Shown: one piece after another, positions 10,776 to 21,160 of the stretch
Layout: the number at the start of each line of letters is the position of its first letter
How positions within the stretch are numbered: position 1 is the first letter of the stretch
From: Aldrovandia affinis
Lineage: Eukaryota; Chordata; Actinopteri; Notacanthiformes; Halosauridae
Reading direction: 5' to 3'
Assembly (NCBI GenBank): GCA_029706075.1
Contig: JAINUG010000014.1
Coordinates: 1,207,501 to 1,271,500, forward strand
DNA: 64,000 bases
Made by a program: the position numbers and the translations under genes
The notes under the pieces: generated by a model
Databases searched by the model: none
Told to the model about the DNA's origin: nothing
What the model saw: the letters and a program-made list of their open reading frames with translations, nothing else

Positions 10776-11304
10776 GGTGAGCTCCTTAACCGCCGCCGCC
10801 CGTTAGGCGCTCGGTCCGGCGCACGCTTTTCACAGGCGCCCCTTCCCGGACACCGCGGCCGAGCCGGCTGACGGCTCGCCGACGGGCGCGGCTCGTTAGC
10901 AGGGCCAGGAAAGCGTTCCCACGCTCGTTTGTAATAACGCGCCTGCCCAACTGCTCTTCGGAGTCCAGTTTCACGCTGCTTAGCCACGAAACAAGCGCCC
11001 GGGGCGCGCCGTCGACGGCGGCTAACGGAACGGAGGCAATCAGGCCGCTCACGCGTGCCGCGCCCCGCCTCAATTAGCGCGGCGCCCTAAGCCCATTCCG
11101 GGAAGCGCTCGTCATGTTCCCGCCATTAACCCCCGCTGCACGCGGCCCTCCGACGCCAAGCGATCGCGCGCGCACCAACGTGCTCCGCTTAGCGGACTGT
11201 TCAGAAGCAGGGAATGTGAAACGCGCGACTCATCAAACTCCTCCTCCCTCCCTGGGGCGGACAGCCAATTGCCGCCCCAGTGGCACTCCCGGCCAGAGCC
11301 AACT

Positions 11305-11382
11305 CTGGCGCGGACCGGGAAATCGAACCCCAGTCGCCGTGGCCAGCATCGGATGTTGAAACCACTAGACCACGCGGGAGGC
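11305..11382 (-). mobile_element. tRNA-like pseudogene or SINE head
   Basis: On the minus strand an A-box 'tggtctagtggtt' (11360-11372) and a B-box 'ggttcgatttc' (about 11319-11329) are spaced as in tRNA-Glu. The anticodon stem does not match a good tRNA, so I read it as tRNA-derived rather than a working gene. Confidence 0.5.
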
Positions 11383-11413
11383 CTTACGCAAGAGATTTTA
11401 ACTATATATGCAG

Positions 11414-11500
11414 GGGCAGGGAACCCTGGTCCTGTAGAGTAGCAGGGTCTGCTGGCGTTTGTGTTCACCCTAAATCAGCAACCAATTCAGACCTAAAAAA
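11414..11500 (+). mobile_element. hAT-like MITE arm
   Basis: 'cagggaaccctggtcctg..' with 'ttcaccctaaatcagcaaccaattcagacct' matches one arm of the foldback elements at 54671-54820 and 63697-63785. The other arm is not evident. Confidence 0.5.
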
Positions 11501-11911
11501 GCAGGTGAGGTGAGTTAACCGTGTAATAAACTGCTTTAATTGATCATTTAAGTGCCAGGTTACAATGAAAATCAGCACACCCTGTCGCTCCCTAGGACCA
11601 GGTGCTATCGCGGTTAAGCAGCCTCCTCTCCCAGCCTTCCACACTGACTGTGGGGTAAGACCTGAGAGGATGTGGGTGAGGTAGTGTGGAGGCCGTAGCG
11701 GTGAGCCTGCTCAGCTGCAGGTGCACCTGGCTGCTACTCAGGAGGGGGGCCCGTTACGCTGGAGACCAGGAGTTGGCCTCTGACACCAGCAAATACTCAC
11801 CAGCACACTGACAGGTGTGAGCCTGCAGCTCCACTATTTATACATATATACACACACACGTGTGCACACTCTCTCTCATACACACACAAGAGACACGATC
11901 TCTCTCTCTCT

Positions 11912-11913
<2 letters not shown>

Positions 11914-11973
<60 letters not shown>
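11914..11973. repeat. (CA)n microsatellite
   Basis: About 30 CA units. Together with interrupted CA repeats to 12086 it forms the (UG)n-rich start of the intron after exon c10. Confidence 0.95.
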
Positions 11974-11975
<2 letters not shown>

Positions 11976-12086
11976 CAGATGCACAAGCGCGCACAGACAC
12001 TCAGACATACGCACACACATAGACAGATGCACTCATGCACAGGGACACACTCACGCACAGACACGTAGACGCACGCGCACACACAC

Positions 12087-12224
12087 CTGAGTCGCTGGGC
12101 AGCACTTCCACGCTCCAGGCCTCGCTGGTCGTCTCGGAGATGGTGGAGCCGTACGGGTCGAGCAGGAGCGGTCCTGAGCCGGGCAGGCAGAGCAGGCTAC
12201 CCAGCATGCTCTCCACTGTCGCCC
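12087..12224 (-). CDS. gapvd1: gapvd1 coding exon c10 (MLGSLLCLPGSG..LLLDP)
   Basis: The exon is 138 nt, phase 1-1. The acceptor is tgttgccag at 12225-12227 and the donor is TCAG|GTGTGT. It encodes ATVESMLGSLLCLPGSG followed by PLLLDPYGSTISETTSEAW and SVEVLPSDS, matching mammals except that ATVES replaces AAAEN. The donor lies inside a GT repeat. Because it enters at phase 1 it joins in frame to exon c9 whether or not the expected intervening exon is used. Confidence 0.95.
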
Positions 12225-12739
12225 CTGGCAACACAGACACAGAACCGCGTGAGGTCACGGGCACCACAAGGGGAGACAGAGGCTGCAGTGCGGAGGAAGG
12301 GGGGGTTAATAGCCGTAAACCCCCCACCCCCTTCTCCCCGCCTCCCCACCGTCTTCCACTCATGACTTTGGGGTTGATGACGAGGTGAAGCATATTAGTC
12401 ACAACCAAATTACCCCCCAACCCAACCCTCCCCTCCCCCTCGCAAACTCAGCCAGGCACGTCCTTTAGCGACCGCGGTCAGTTCCCGTCGTGGGGTTAAA
12501 AACCACTAGGAAACTGGGGGGGGTAAATCCAGTCAGCGATGGCTCTGCAGTGCCAGAGTCTCCTGGTACAGGCCAGGCCCGCGCTCCCGATCCACGCCGA
12601 TACATTCCGGGGGAACCTTTCCCGCCATGCCCCGGCAACGGTCTCCAGGTGTCTGCGGGGCGCGGCCCGCTGCAGCGGCGGGAGAGCTCTCCCCCGCCGT
12701 CCCTGTTTACAGTCCTCCAGGTAGGGGAGCCCAGCGCCT

Positions 12740-12960
12740 GTCTTTCAGGTGCATGATTGAGTGACTGGCACAAGCCGAAGTGAAACAATTAGAATTTCTG
12801 CCTCATTATCATGGTAATCTTATCAGTGGGATAATGAGGTATTAATGGATATTTAATGTGCAGCTCATACTCCAATCCCTTGGAGAAAACACATAAGGAA
12901 ATCGCTGTAAATTCACTTAATGATGGAAAAGTCCCCCAACGCCATATTCCGAAGAATGAA
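12740..12960. promoter_or_regulatory. Candidate conserved non-coding element
   Basis: Unique, repeat-free, AT-rich block with homeodomain-like sites ('cacttaatgatgg', 'attaatggatatttaatgtg') and a GATA-like 'cttatc', in a gapvd1 intron otherwise full of microsatellites. The call rests only on sequence character. Confidence 0.25.
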
Positions 12961-13030
12961 AAATGCAGGATGCAAATGAGAGAGAGGCAAGGTCAATAAG
13001 ACTGCAGGGACCCGGTGAATGTCAGCCTTT

Positions 13031-13295
13031 CAAATAATGAGAGAGAGAGAGAGAGAGGAGGGAGAGAGAGGCACAGAGAAAGGGAAGGAGGGAGAGAGAG
13101 AAGGAACGAGGAAGAGGGAGGAAGAGAAAATACACATTTTACGTAATATGTATGTGCTTTGGAAGTTTGAATGTTGACTGTCATGCCAATGAAGCAAATT
13201 GGGCGGGGGGATAACAGAGAGGTGGGGAGAGGGGGATAGAGAGATAGATGAAAAGAAAAAGAAAGAAAGAGAGCAAGCAAGAGAGAGAGAGGAGT
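13031..13295. repeat. Two purine-rich GA tracts
   Basis: GA-rich runs at 13037-13128 and 13213-13295, separated by about 85 bp of unique AT-rich sequence. They are CU-rich in the transcript. Confidence 0.9.
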
Positions 13296-14524
13296 GGTGA
13301 GAAGGGAAAGTGGTGATGGTCAAATAAAATTAACATTTCATATTTATTTTTTCCCTCCCCTTGATTCAAAGTTTGGAGCTCAAACATTCCCCAGCGACGG
13401 TAACCATGCTTTCAGGGGCAAACCTGGAGGACTGTAGGAGGAGCAGACAGGCAGGAACCAATCACATCCACAGGAGAGATGTGTCTGGGGGTGTATCCTG
13501 TGATGTTAAAATTAGCTCACATATACTCAATCTTTCCTGGACACACAAACCACTATAATAAATATATATGTGTGTGTGTGTGTGTGTACATAGATATCAG
13601 TATGGGGGGCATGTGATGGTGTGCACCACTGATTTAAATGGATATCCATATTCATGTAGAAATAGCTAGAATATGTGGTTGGATCAAATGTATTCAAGGA
13701 AGACATGTATATGTATATTGTGATTATGTAATTTCATCTACAAAATCTATGCATATGAATAAAATATGCATTTATATTGTTTTATTCATATGGCACAATT
13801 GATTATATATTCTACACTATTCATATATATAATATATGGAGAGGACCTTGCTCTTGGTAAAGGAGACCATTAATGTACTTGGCAACATAAATTGCTATTT
13901 CAAATCCACACCACAGGGTGGCAGTGTTATTAAAGGAACCAGTTGAAATCCTTAAAAAACACTTGAGTGTTACAAAATGTTATAACACTTAAAAATGAGA
14001 AATAAGGTAATCTGAGTGTGCGCAATAATGTTTTTGTATTTTGGATGAATTCTGAGAGTTGGCATGAAGTTGTAATACTAACTAAGCACTCTATAACATT
14101 AACTAGGGAGTCTATCTTTGCTTAAACAGAATAGCCAAAACTTCTGGTATTTTTTGTGTTGTACTATCCACAATTTATGGAACTAGAAGTATTTTATATG
14201 TGCTATTATTTTCATGTTATCCAAATGGCAAAAACTTAAAAATATAATTAAAAAGGTTTTACCCAAACCATGTTTTTCATTTGTCTTGAGCGAAATGGCA
14301 CACGGACAAATCAATACAAGGTGATTGGCTTAACATCTATTACATCTGACCCGAGAACAGTGATGTTCAGGGCTAAATGAGTATATATCATTATTATATC
14401 ATGAGAATGACGTGATCTCTGACGTCTGACCCCAGATTAGTGATGATCAGGGTGCGAGAACCACGTGACCACCAACGTCTGATCCCAGATCAGTGTGAAA
14501 TGCCCCAGGGATGCAGGCCTCAGC

Positions 14525-14783
14525 ACGTCCGTGCTCCACGATCTCCTGCAGCCGGTCATCCTCGGCCCACATGTCCCGGATCTCAAATTTCGCAGCCCAG
14601 CACGTTGTCCCGTGGTGGCTGGGGGCCACGAATACTCGCACTCACCTTTTTTTCTTTTTCCTTTTTCCCCTGATGATGTCTAAGACAATGGTGCCATTTA
14701 GTCCCCCAGTCCTCCCCCCCATCATGTCCCGGATCTCAGGTGTAATCTCCAGTCTTTCGAAACCCATCTTGTTTGAGTGGTGG
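14525..14783 (-). pseudogene. Two decayed copies of a gapvd1 exon (FEIRDM block)
   Basis: Mammalian GAPVD1 has a phase 1-1 exon (ATTQDN..KFEIRDMMG..WSTDVL) between the segments coded here by c9 and c10. Two partial matches lie here on the minus strand: one from about 14783 (CC ACC ACT CAA start and GAGATCCGGGACATG at 14723-14737) and one from about 14618 (CC ACC ACG start, AAATTTGAGATCCGGGACATG, and TGGAGCACGGACGTGCTG). In both, FEIRDM is out of frame with the phase left by exon c9; in the second, WSTDVL is in yet another frame. No good donor follows. Skipping keeps c9 and c10 in frame. Confidence 0.6.
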
Positions 14784-14942
14784 CTCAGAAGGGGGCATGG
14801 TGATAAAGCACCACATCATCATCTTTGGACTGATTCTGGATAGACCCCATTATCTATTAAAAACATACATTTTGAAAACGAAACAAAGACTGCAAGACAT
14901 TAATGTCTAAACCACGATGATAGACTGTTTAAAGAAATGACC

Positions 14943-15028
14943 TGTGTGGACACAAGGAATGCTTTATGCTTTATCCAAGGATTTAGTGGGGACACAAGGA
15001 ATGCTTTATGCTTTATCCAAGGATTTTA
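14943..15028. repeat. 42-bp direct duplication
   Basis: 'gacacaaggaatgctttatg' and its continuation occur at 14949 and again at 14991, followed by a 17-bp duplicated 'tttaccacagcct'. Confidence 0.9.
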
Positions 15029-15226
15029 CCACAGCCTATATTTTTACCACAGCCTGAAACAAAGTTGAAAGTAAAGTTGAATGGAATAATGGTTAACTTG
15101 GATGTTCCAAGTGTACGCCAAATCACAGTCCGTTACAAGGCTTAATAATGCCCTGTAGAATTTATGGCTCTAAAATACATTTCTCCCAGCTGTGGGTGCA
15201 CCTGGTTGTCCAGGAAACGGCCGTAC

Positions 15227-15352
15227 CTTGCTCATGCTCCAGCAGCTGCAAAGCCTCCACGCCGTTACTCCCAGAAGGCCCCGCCCCCAACTCCGACACC
15301 GACTCGCCCTCCAGGTCCAGAGACGACACCGAGTTGGATCGATTGGACGGAC
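15227..15352 (-). CDS. gapvd1: gapvd1 coding exon c9 (PSNRSNSVSSLDLEGESVSEL)
   Basis: The exon is 126 nt, phase 1-1. The acceptor is atccggacag and the donor is CAAG|GTACGG. The translation GPSNRSNSVSSLDLEGESV, SELGAGPSGSNGVEALQLL, EHEQ appears identical to mammalian GAPVD1 as I remember it, the best-preserved exon in the window. Confidence 0.96.
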
Positions 15353-15535
15353 CTGTCCGGATGGGCCAATCGGAACCTCATTCATAAACTCTGCACTAGC
15401 CTTTCAGAACCTCATTCACAAACTCTCTGTCTGGATTAGCATTTTAAAACATCATTCACCAACCCTTTGTCCGGATTAGCCTATCAGAGCCTCATTCATA
15501 AACTGTGGATTAGCCTTTCAGCACCTCATTCACTC
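15353..15535. repeat. Diverged ~40-bp tandem repeat ('cctcattcataaactctg..attagcctttcag')
   Basis: Four to five units of 'acctcattcacaaactct..ggattagcctttcag' lie directly beside exon c9, on its acceptor side. Confidence 0.75.
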
Positions 15536-15711
15536 TTTACCCTGCACAGAAACAGCACCCGCTGGGGGTGATGCATCCTCCCGATTCACAACATGGCAGG
15601 CGCTGTACGCTGGAATTGTCATCCTTGTCATTTATATAACAGTCAGACAGCACACAGCGCTCCTGTCATTCAACACTAATAACGCCGCAAATCACAACTG
15701 CAGCTGCGTTA

Positions 15712-15712
<1 letters not shown>

Positions 15713-15762
<50 letters not shown>
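15713..15762. repeat. (CA)n microsatellite
   Basis: About 25 CA units, (UG)n in the transcript. Confidence 0.95.
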
Positions 15763-15765
<3 letters not shown>

Positions 15766-15969
15766 TTCCCATTCAGTTTAAGAATCCTATCGGTTATTTT
15801 CTTCGACTATAAACGAAAATAGCACTGGCTTTTAAGCACTGGCTGTACTGTATTGTATTGTATCATATTATATTGTATTGTATTGTATTGTATTTTTATT
15901 ACACTTTTTAATTTTTTTTCTAAGCTCTTGTTATTGTTTTGGTTGTATGTTGACACCCTTGCACTAAGG

Positions 15970-16272
15970 CAGTGCTTCTCAATTATTTTCTGTTACGCCC
16001 CCCCTAGGAAGAAGAAAACATTTCGCGAAAAAAAGCTGAGACCAGTTCGTTTATTTTGCGGACCGGGGGGTGCTACGAAAAAAAGCTGAGACCAGTTTAT
16101 TTATTTCGCGGACCGGGGTTCTACGCGCCCTCGGAACCGGTCCACGGTGCTAAAAAGTTTTTTTTTTTTTTACGTTTTCTTCAATTTTGCGCCCTCTTGC
16201 ACCCCCCACGCTACGCCTCTGGTCACACGCGCCCCCCCTGGCATCGCACGCCCCACTATTTGAGAAACACTG
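15970..16272. mobile_element. 303-bp hAT-like MITE with 8-bp target duplication
   Basis: The terminal inverted repeats are 'cagtgcttctcaatta' and the complement of 'tatttgagaaacactg'. Both ends are flanked by CACTAAGG (15962-15969 and 16273-16280), the 8-bp duplication expected for hAT. Inside is a roughly 55-bp duplication ('aaaaagctgagaccagtt..tttatttcgcggaccgggg'). It interrupts the 3' end of a LINE whose (TGATTC)n tail follows at 16313-16341. Confidence 0.85.
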
Positions 16273-16345
16273 CACTAAGGCAAATTCCTTGTACATCGTA
16301 CTTGGCCAATAAATAATTCTGATTCTGATTCTGATTCTGATTTAA
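16273..16345 (+). mobile_element. LINE 3' end with (TGATTC)n tail
   Basis: 'ggcaaattccttgtacatcg..cttggccaataaataattctgattctgattctgat' is a typical non-LTR 3' end with a hexamer tail. Its upstream part (about 15940-15969) is cut off by the hAT insertion. Confidence 0.65.
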
Positions 16346-16402
16346 GTGTGTGACTCTCGGAGGGAAATGGTGCCCTCTGGTGGTGGTTAGGGGGACACTC
16401 AC

Positions 16403-16532
16403 CCTCTGAGATTCCCTCCAGGTTGTCGCTGCAGAGCGAGAAGCGCAGGGTTTTGTCCGGCTTGCCATGAAGCTTGGTGTCGTCAGCGGGCGCATCACCC
16501 TGTGCCCCGTCGGCCAGCTGCAGGGTCAGGAC
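16403..16532 (-). CDS. gapvd1: gapvd1 coding exon c8 (KLHGKPDKTLRFSLCSDNLEG)
   Basis: The exon is 130 nt, phase 0 in and phase 1 out. The acceptor is ccgtctgtcag and the donor is GAGG|GTGAGT. It encodes VLTLQLADGAQGDAPADDT and KLHGKPDKTLRFSLCSDNL then EGISE, matching mammals closely. Confidence 0.95.
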
Positions 16533-16700
16533 CTGACAGACGGTGACAACCGCTCACATCACAACCACATCACCACGGTAACAGCTCACATCACTATATT
16601 ACGTCCCACATCACTACGCCGGATGTCAGACATTCACTCGACCAAGGTGAAGGCCAATAGATCTCATTCATCCAGGGCTTCCCCCCCGCTGGGCCATTAC

Positions 16701-16855
16701 CACGTTCTCTGACATCATTCCTGGGATGATCTGGGGGGCCGTCCCTAGTGCGATCACCAGCACTTCCTCTGGCATGACTTCCTGTAGGGACTCCTGGGAG
16801 CCGGCATCTGGCTCCCCCTCCTGGGCAATGTTGGAACGGCTACGGCTGCGGGAAG
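16701..16855 (-). CDS. gapvd1: gapvd1 coding exon c7 (LQEVMPEEVLVIALGT)
   Basis: The exon is 155 nt from the distal AG, phase 1 in and phase 0 out. The donor is AACGTG|GTAATG. It encodes SRSRSRSNIAQEGEPDAGS then QESLQEVMPEEVLVIALGT and APQIIPGMMSENV. The acceptor is a tandem CAGCAG (NAGNAG): using the first AG (exon start 16858) would add one Ala. The distal choice aligns better with mammalian ATRSRSRTN. Confidence 0.93.
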
Positions 16856-16978
16856 CTGCTGGGGGAAGGGGGACAGGGTGTGGCGTTACTGTGGGCAGCT
16901 TGAACTTTGACCTCTAGCAGAGTGTTCTGCTGTCTGACACAACAGCACAACACACATACACACACGGATAATACATGT

Positions 16979-16979
<1 letters not shown>

Positions 16980-17038
<59 letters not shown>
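16980..17038. repeat. (CA)n microsatellite
   Basis: About 29 CA units with one 'cgca' interruption, (UG)n in the transcript, 120 nt upstream of exon c7 in transcription order. Confidence 0.95.
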
Positions 17039-17042
<4 letters not shown>

Positions 17043-17999
17043 TCCTACTGTTTGCTTTGACTGTTTTATTTCACTTGTCATCACTTTTCCTCCCTTTTTT
17101 TTAAATCCCACATCATCATGGCCCCTTCATCTGCCTAAAACATTTACATTTGTCTAACACACTGTTCAGGCAGGCACCGAGGAGATGAATGCAATCAGAC
17201 AGCCCAGGGATGTTACTCCTGGACTCTTGGGAATGGCTGATTTGCTTCTAGATTTGTCTCTATATGAATGAGACACCTCATAACAGAAGCATTTGGGGGG
17301 GGGCTGTGCTACCCAACAGTATGTGTGCTATAGACAAGGCACTGTGGCTGGTCCATTTACTGATAGACAAACACTGATATATAGCAAGGTTATACCACAC
17401 ACTGCTACATAACAAGGGTATACCAAACACATACCAAACACAGCACAAAGTAGCCACACTCAATAGCACAATCACAGCATGGAGACGATACGCCCCTAAG
17501 AAGTGTCCACTAAAGTGTAGCAACCTGCAGAGTTCAGGAGCCTTTATGACATTTACAAACAGCAGGGCAAATCAAATTCTAGGTAGAGCTGCTGCCAATA
17601 AACCATGAATATTAACCCTGTTCAAGCAGGGAGAAAACCCAACCTAAATCGCATGGCATCTCAGAGCATCTCCTGTAGGCATGAGGTCCAACGATCACAT
17701 TATCAGGCAAATTTTTTTATCAAGCAGAAGAAATCAAGATTTCACTTCACTGGAAAAAATGTGTACACAGCCATCTGAGCACAGTGGCTATGCTGTGGAG
17801 AATGAGCTGAATAAGGACAAACAAACTGAATTATCCCCATGTCTGGCAGAGGCCCCTACCCAGGGAGAGTAACAAAGCCTACATTTCACACATTATCCAT
17901 CAATGCAGCTAGCTACTTACTCCAGCATTTTAAGCTTAGTTCTTTGCCCTCGCCAAGGGTTGCAGGTTTGAATCCTAGCCGTGAGACACTGCTTAGCTC

Positions 18000-18220
18000 T
18001 TTGCCTTCTCAGTGTGGCGGCAATGCAGAGTGCTTTAGGGTTTATACTTTAAACCTACAACCAGCGGGTTGCAGATTTGAATCCTGGTTGTGAGACTGCT
18101 TAGTTCTTGGGCCAAAGGTTCAACGGCAGCGTCTCACAATTGGGATTCGAACCTGCGACCCCGCTGGTTTCGGCCTAAAGCATAAACCCTAACCACTCTA
18201 CATCGCCGCAACACTGAGCA
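18000..18220. mobile_element. Inverted pair of tRNA-like SINE heads
   Basis: The forward copy (about 18012-18105) has 'gtggcggcaatgcagagtgctttagggtttat' with B-box-like 'gcagatttgaatcctgg'. The reverse copy (about 18132-18214) has 'gggattcgaacctgcgac' and 'aagcataaaccctaaccactctacatcgccgcaacactg'. The two could fold into a hairpin of about 90 bp. Confidence 0.65.
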
Positions 18221-18839
18221 ACAGGATCTTAATCCCCCGCTTCACCAATATTCAACACTCAACCCCCTTTCGAGCGCGGTCTGAGGAGTGTGATTCCTGT
18301 CAGCGTTCCTCCATGTTAGCACAAACAGAGTACAAGTGACTGCCAGGAGAGCCGGGTACGCAGACAGAACGCGAGTGTGCGGGTCACAGGCAGGCATGGC
18401 AAGGGGGCGGGGGGGGATGGAGTGCACGGGCACGCCCGCGGTTGAGAAGGGGTGAGTCGCAGGGCAGGGCAGCGGCATGCACGGACGGAGCAAGCAGGCG
18501 GGCAGGCAGGTGAGTGGCCGTGTATCAGGCGTTCCCTCCCCAAAGTTTTACCCACCAAAAGGGGTGACTAAGGGGATGTGTGCAGACAGGGTGGTGGAGG
18601 AGGGGTCCCAGGAGGTGATGGCTGCTAACTGTTGTCCTGATTGTAGGCAGTGGAGGAGGAAGAGTAGAGAGGAAGAATAAAGGGAGTGAGAGGGAGGAGG
18701 AGTAGTAGGAGGAAAGAAAACACAAAAGGAGTGAAATTGCACTCGATCAGATGTGAGCCGTGCCCTCTCAACGACTACGAGGTCCTGTTAACCCACGTTA
18801 ACCCATTACTTGTTCCCTGAAAAGGGCCTTTTTTATAAC

Positions 18840-18915
18840 ATTATTTTTCAGTTTTTGGAAAACTGGAAAAATGGGGGTGTTCTAAAACTTTTGACCGGTA
18901 GTATATATATATATA
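18840..18915. mobile_element. Tc1-like terminal repeat remnant
   Basis: 'tctaaaacttttgaccggtagtatata' resembles the common fish Tc1-like end (tgtccaaacttttgactggtagtgta). No partner end is obvious. Confidence 0.45.
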
Positions 18916-18954
18916 AAATACACTTATATTCAATCATGGTAGTTATATAGTAGG

Positions 18955-19195
18955 CATCCTTAAAAGGCAGCCCAAAATCGAGGCAAGTATATATATTTTC
19001 CTTTCAATATGATGTACTACACACATCCAAAGAGGAGCTTAGCAAATATGCTGTAAACGTGAACAGCAAATCCACCAACTACATTGTTAGCATTAACGTC
19101 CTAAAACAATGTGAGCCAATGTACTCGCAAGTAGCATGCTCTAACAAGGTCGCTTAGCAATGTGATTCAGTTGGAAGTCGAACATGTGTATTATA
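18955..19195 (-). repeat. Left arm of a long inverted repeat
   Basis: Read on the minus strand this arm ('gacttccaactgaatcacat' ... 'tggtggatttgctgttcacg' ... 'ggatgtgtgtagtacatcat' ... 'tgattttgggc'-like) matches, with substitutions and small indels, the plus strand at about 20858-21105. The two arms flank the LINE fragment. Confidence 0.75.
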
Positions 19196-19199
19196 TGTA

Positions 19200-20715
19200 T
19201 TGGTTAAACTAATTGGCTAAATGTATCCAACCAATTTTCTGACTTTCTATCACAGAACAACCTTCTTGACCCGCCCAGTCTGGTTTCAGGGTTAGTCACT
19301 TCACTGAAACAGCCCTCTTCAGTCCTAATTCTTCTGGACCTCTCCACCGCTTTTGATGCGGTTGACCAAAGGGTCCTCCTATCTCTCTCAGGCACGGCTC
19401 TTAAATGGTTTGAATCATACTTCTCTGGATGCTCCTTTATGGTTTCCTGGGATGGTAGGTTGTCTAGATCCCATGTCCTTCCTACAGGTGTCCCCCAAGG
19501 TTCAGTACTTGGCCCTCTCTTCCTCTCCCTTTACATGCAATGTCTTGGTTCTGTAATATCCTCCCATAGCTTCTCTTACTGGTTTCTATGCTGACAACGC
19601 TCAGCTTTTCCTTTCTTTGACACACAGGTCTCAGCATGCACCTCAGCTTGCCTGAAGGACATCTTGAGCTGGACAGAGGCCTGCCGCCTGAAGCTCAATC
19701 TGGCTAAGACTGAGATGCTCTCCATTCCCTCCAAGTCCTCCCTGCTTGAAGACCTCTCCCCCAGACTTGATGCTACAGGTGAACTCACTTGTAGCATGTC
19801 CACTGCCAAGACCCTAGGGGTAATCCTAGACTACCAACTCTCCTTCTCTTCTCATGTAGCAGTGGTGAGTCGGGCAAGCCAATTATTTCTATACAACATC
19901 CAAAGAATCAGCACCTTCCTCACCACCTACTCTATGCAGTGTCTAGTCCAGGGCCTGTTACTCTCATGTCTGGACTACTGCAACTCCCTCCTCGCTGATC
20001 TCCCTGCCTGTGCCACAAAACCCTGCAGCAAATCCAGAACACAGCTGCATGGCTCGGCTACAACCTTCCCAAGCAGTCACATGTCGGACCCCTGCTCGTC
20101 TCACTTTTTCGGCTGCCTGTTACAGCGTGCATCAAGTTAAAAAACCTTGGTGCTAGCCTACAGGGCAGTGAATGGAACATGTCCGCCATACCTCCAATCT
20201 AGCTTCAACCCATACACGCTGATCTCTCAGCTCCACAACATCGAGGTGACTGGTTGTACCTTCCCTGCGTGGTCCCTCCTCCCAGCCACAATGCCTGTCT
20301 GTTCTGCCCCCCCAGTGGTGGAATGAATTTCTCATTGCCGATATTCCCTACACATCTCTGACTGAAGACTCTTCTCACCAGACTGTATCTAGGCTCCCCC
20401 AACCCCAACCCCAACCCCCACCCCCTAGCACTTGCTACCTTTTTAAATCCAGGTAAGTTATCTATTCAGAAATTTCTTCACTGTATTATAGTATCGAATG
20501 TATCTAGGTATTTACAATCTGAGGCATGGTTGCAGAATTGACATAGATATCTTGCAGTATCACTTTAGTGATATTGCTCATGCACTCACTGGTCTGGGAG
20601 TGTTGTTAGCCAGATCTGTGTCACTGTTGCTCATAAAACTCATGCGGATGCACTTATGTTCTCTTGTGTTGTAAGTCACACTGGAAAAGAGTGTCTCCTA
20701 AATGACTGTCATGTA
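19200..20715 (+). mobile_element. Truncated LINE with reverse-transcriptase fragment (CR1/L2/Rex1-like)
   Basis: Conceptual translation in shifting frames shows RT blocks: LDLSTAFDAVDQ near 19333, a GVPQGSVLGPLF-like block near 19490, FYADNAQLFL near 19583, and a long intact stretch from 19664 (..WTEACRLKLNLAKTEMLS..LGVILDYQLSFSSHV..). The catalytic YADD is changed to YADN and there are several frameshifts, so it is dead. The 3' end (20670-20710) reads 'tgtaagtcacactggaaaagagtgtctcctaaatgactgt', a decayed form of the SINE tail. The 5' part is missing, as usual for LINE insertions. Confidence 0.85.
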
Positions 20716-20857
20716 TAAGGGAAAATACTTTAATAGTTGCTCAGAAACAGTATGCTCAAAGCAGAGTCACACTACCACAGCCTTAATCTTATGAACTTTC
20801 TGAAACCAATATGCTTCGATCTGCTAAAATAATATCAGATGTCAGTACAACAAATCA

Positions 20858-21160
20858 ACTTCCAAATGAACCACATAGCTGAGCGATTTGGTCAGAAGTT
20901 ACTGGGAGGTCACTTTAGCATGCTATATCGAGTATGCTACCTGAGGGTGCGTAGACTCCCATTGTTTTCGGACAGCCATGCTAACGGCGTTGGCCATTGG
21001 TGGATTCACTGTTCACGTAGACCGCAAATTTGCTAAAAACTTATTTGGATGTGTAGTACATCGTATCGAAAGAAAATAAAGATACTTGATTTTGGGCGAA
21101 CCATCTCTTGAATAATATGCTTAGTTTACATTAGGATAGTTATATACCGTAGTATGCTAA
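20858..21160 (+). repeat. Right arm of the long inverted repeat
   Basis: Contains 'caacttccaaatgaaccaca', 'ttggtggattcactgttcac', 'ttatttggatgtgtagtaca' and 'cttgattttgggcgaacc', the counterparts of the left arm. The arms are about 1.7 kb apart. Confidence 0.75.

Noticed and set aside
11305-11382. A working tRNA-Glu gene
   Set aside because: A and B boxes are good, but the anticodon stem-loop does not fit, and tRNA-derived SINEs are common here.
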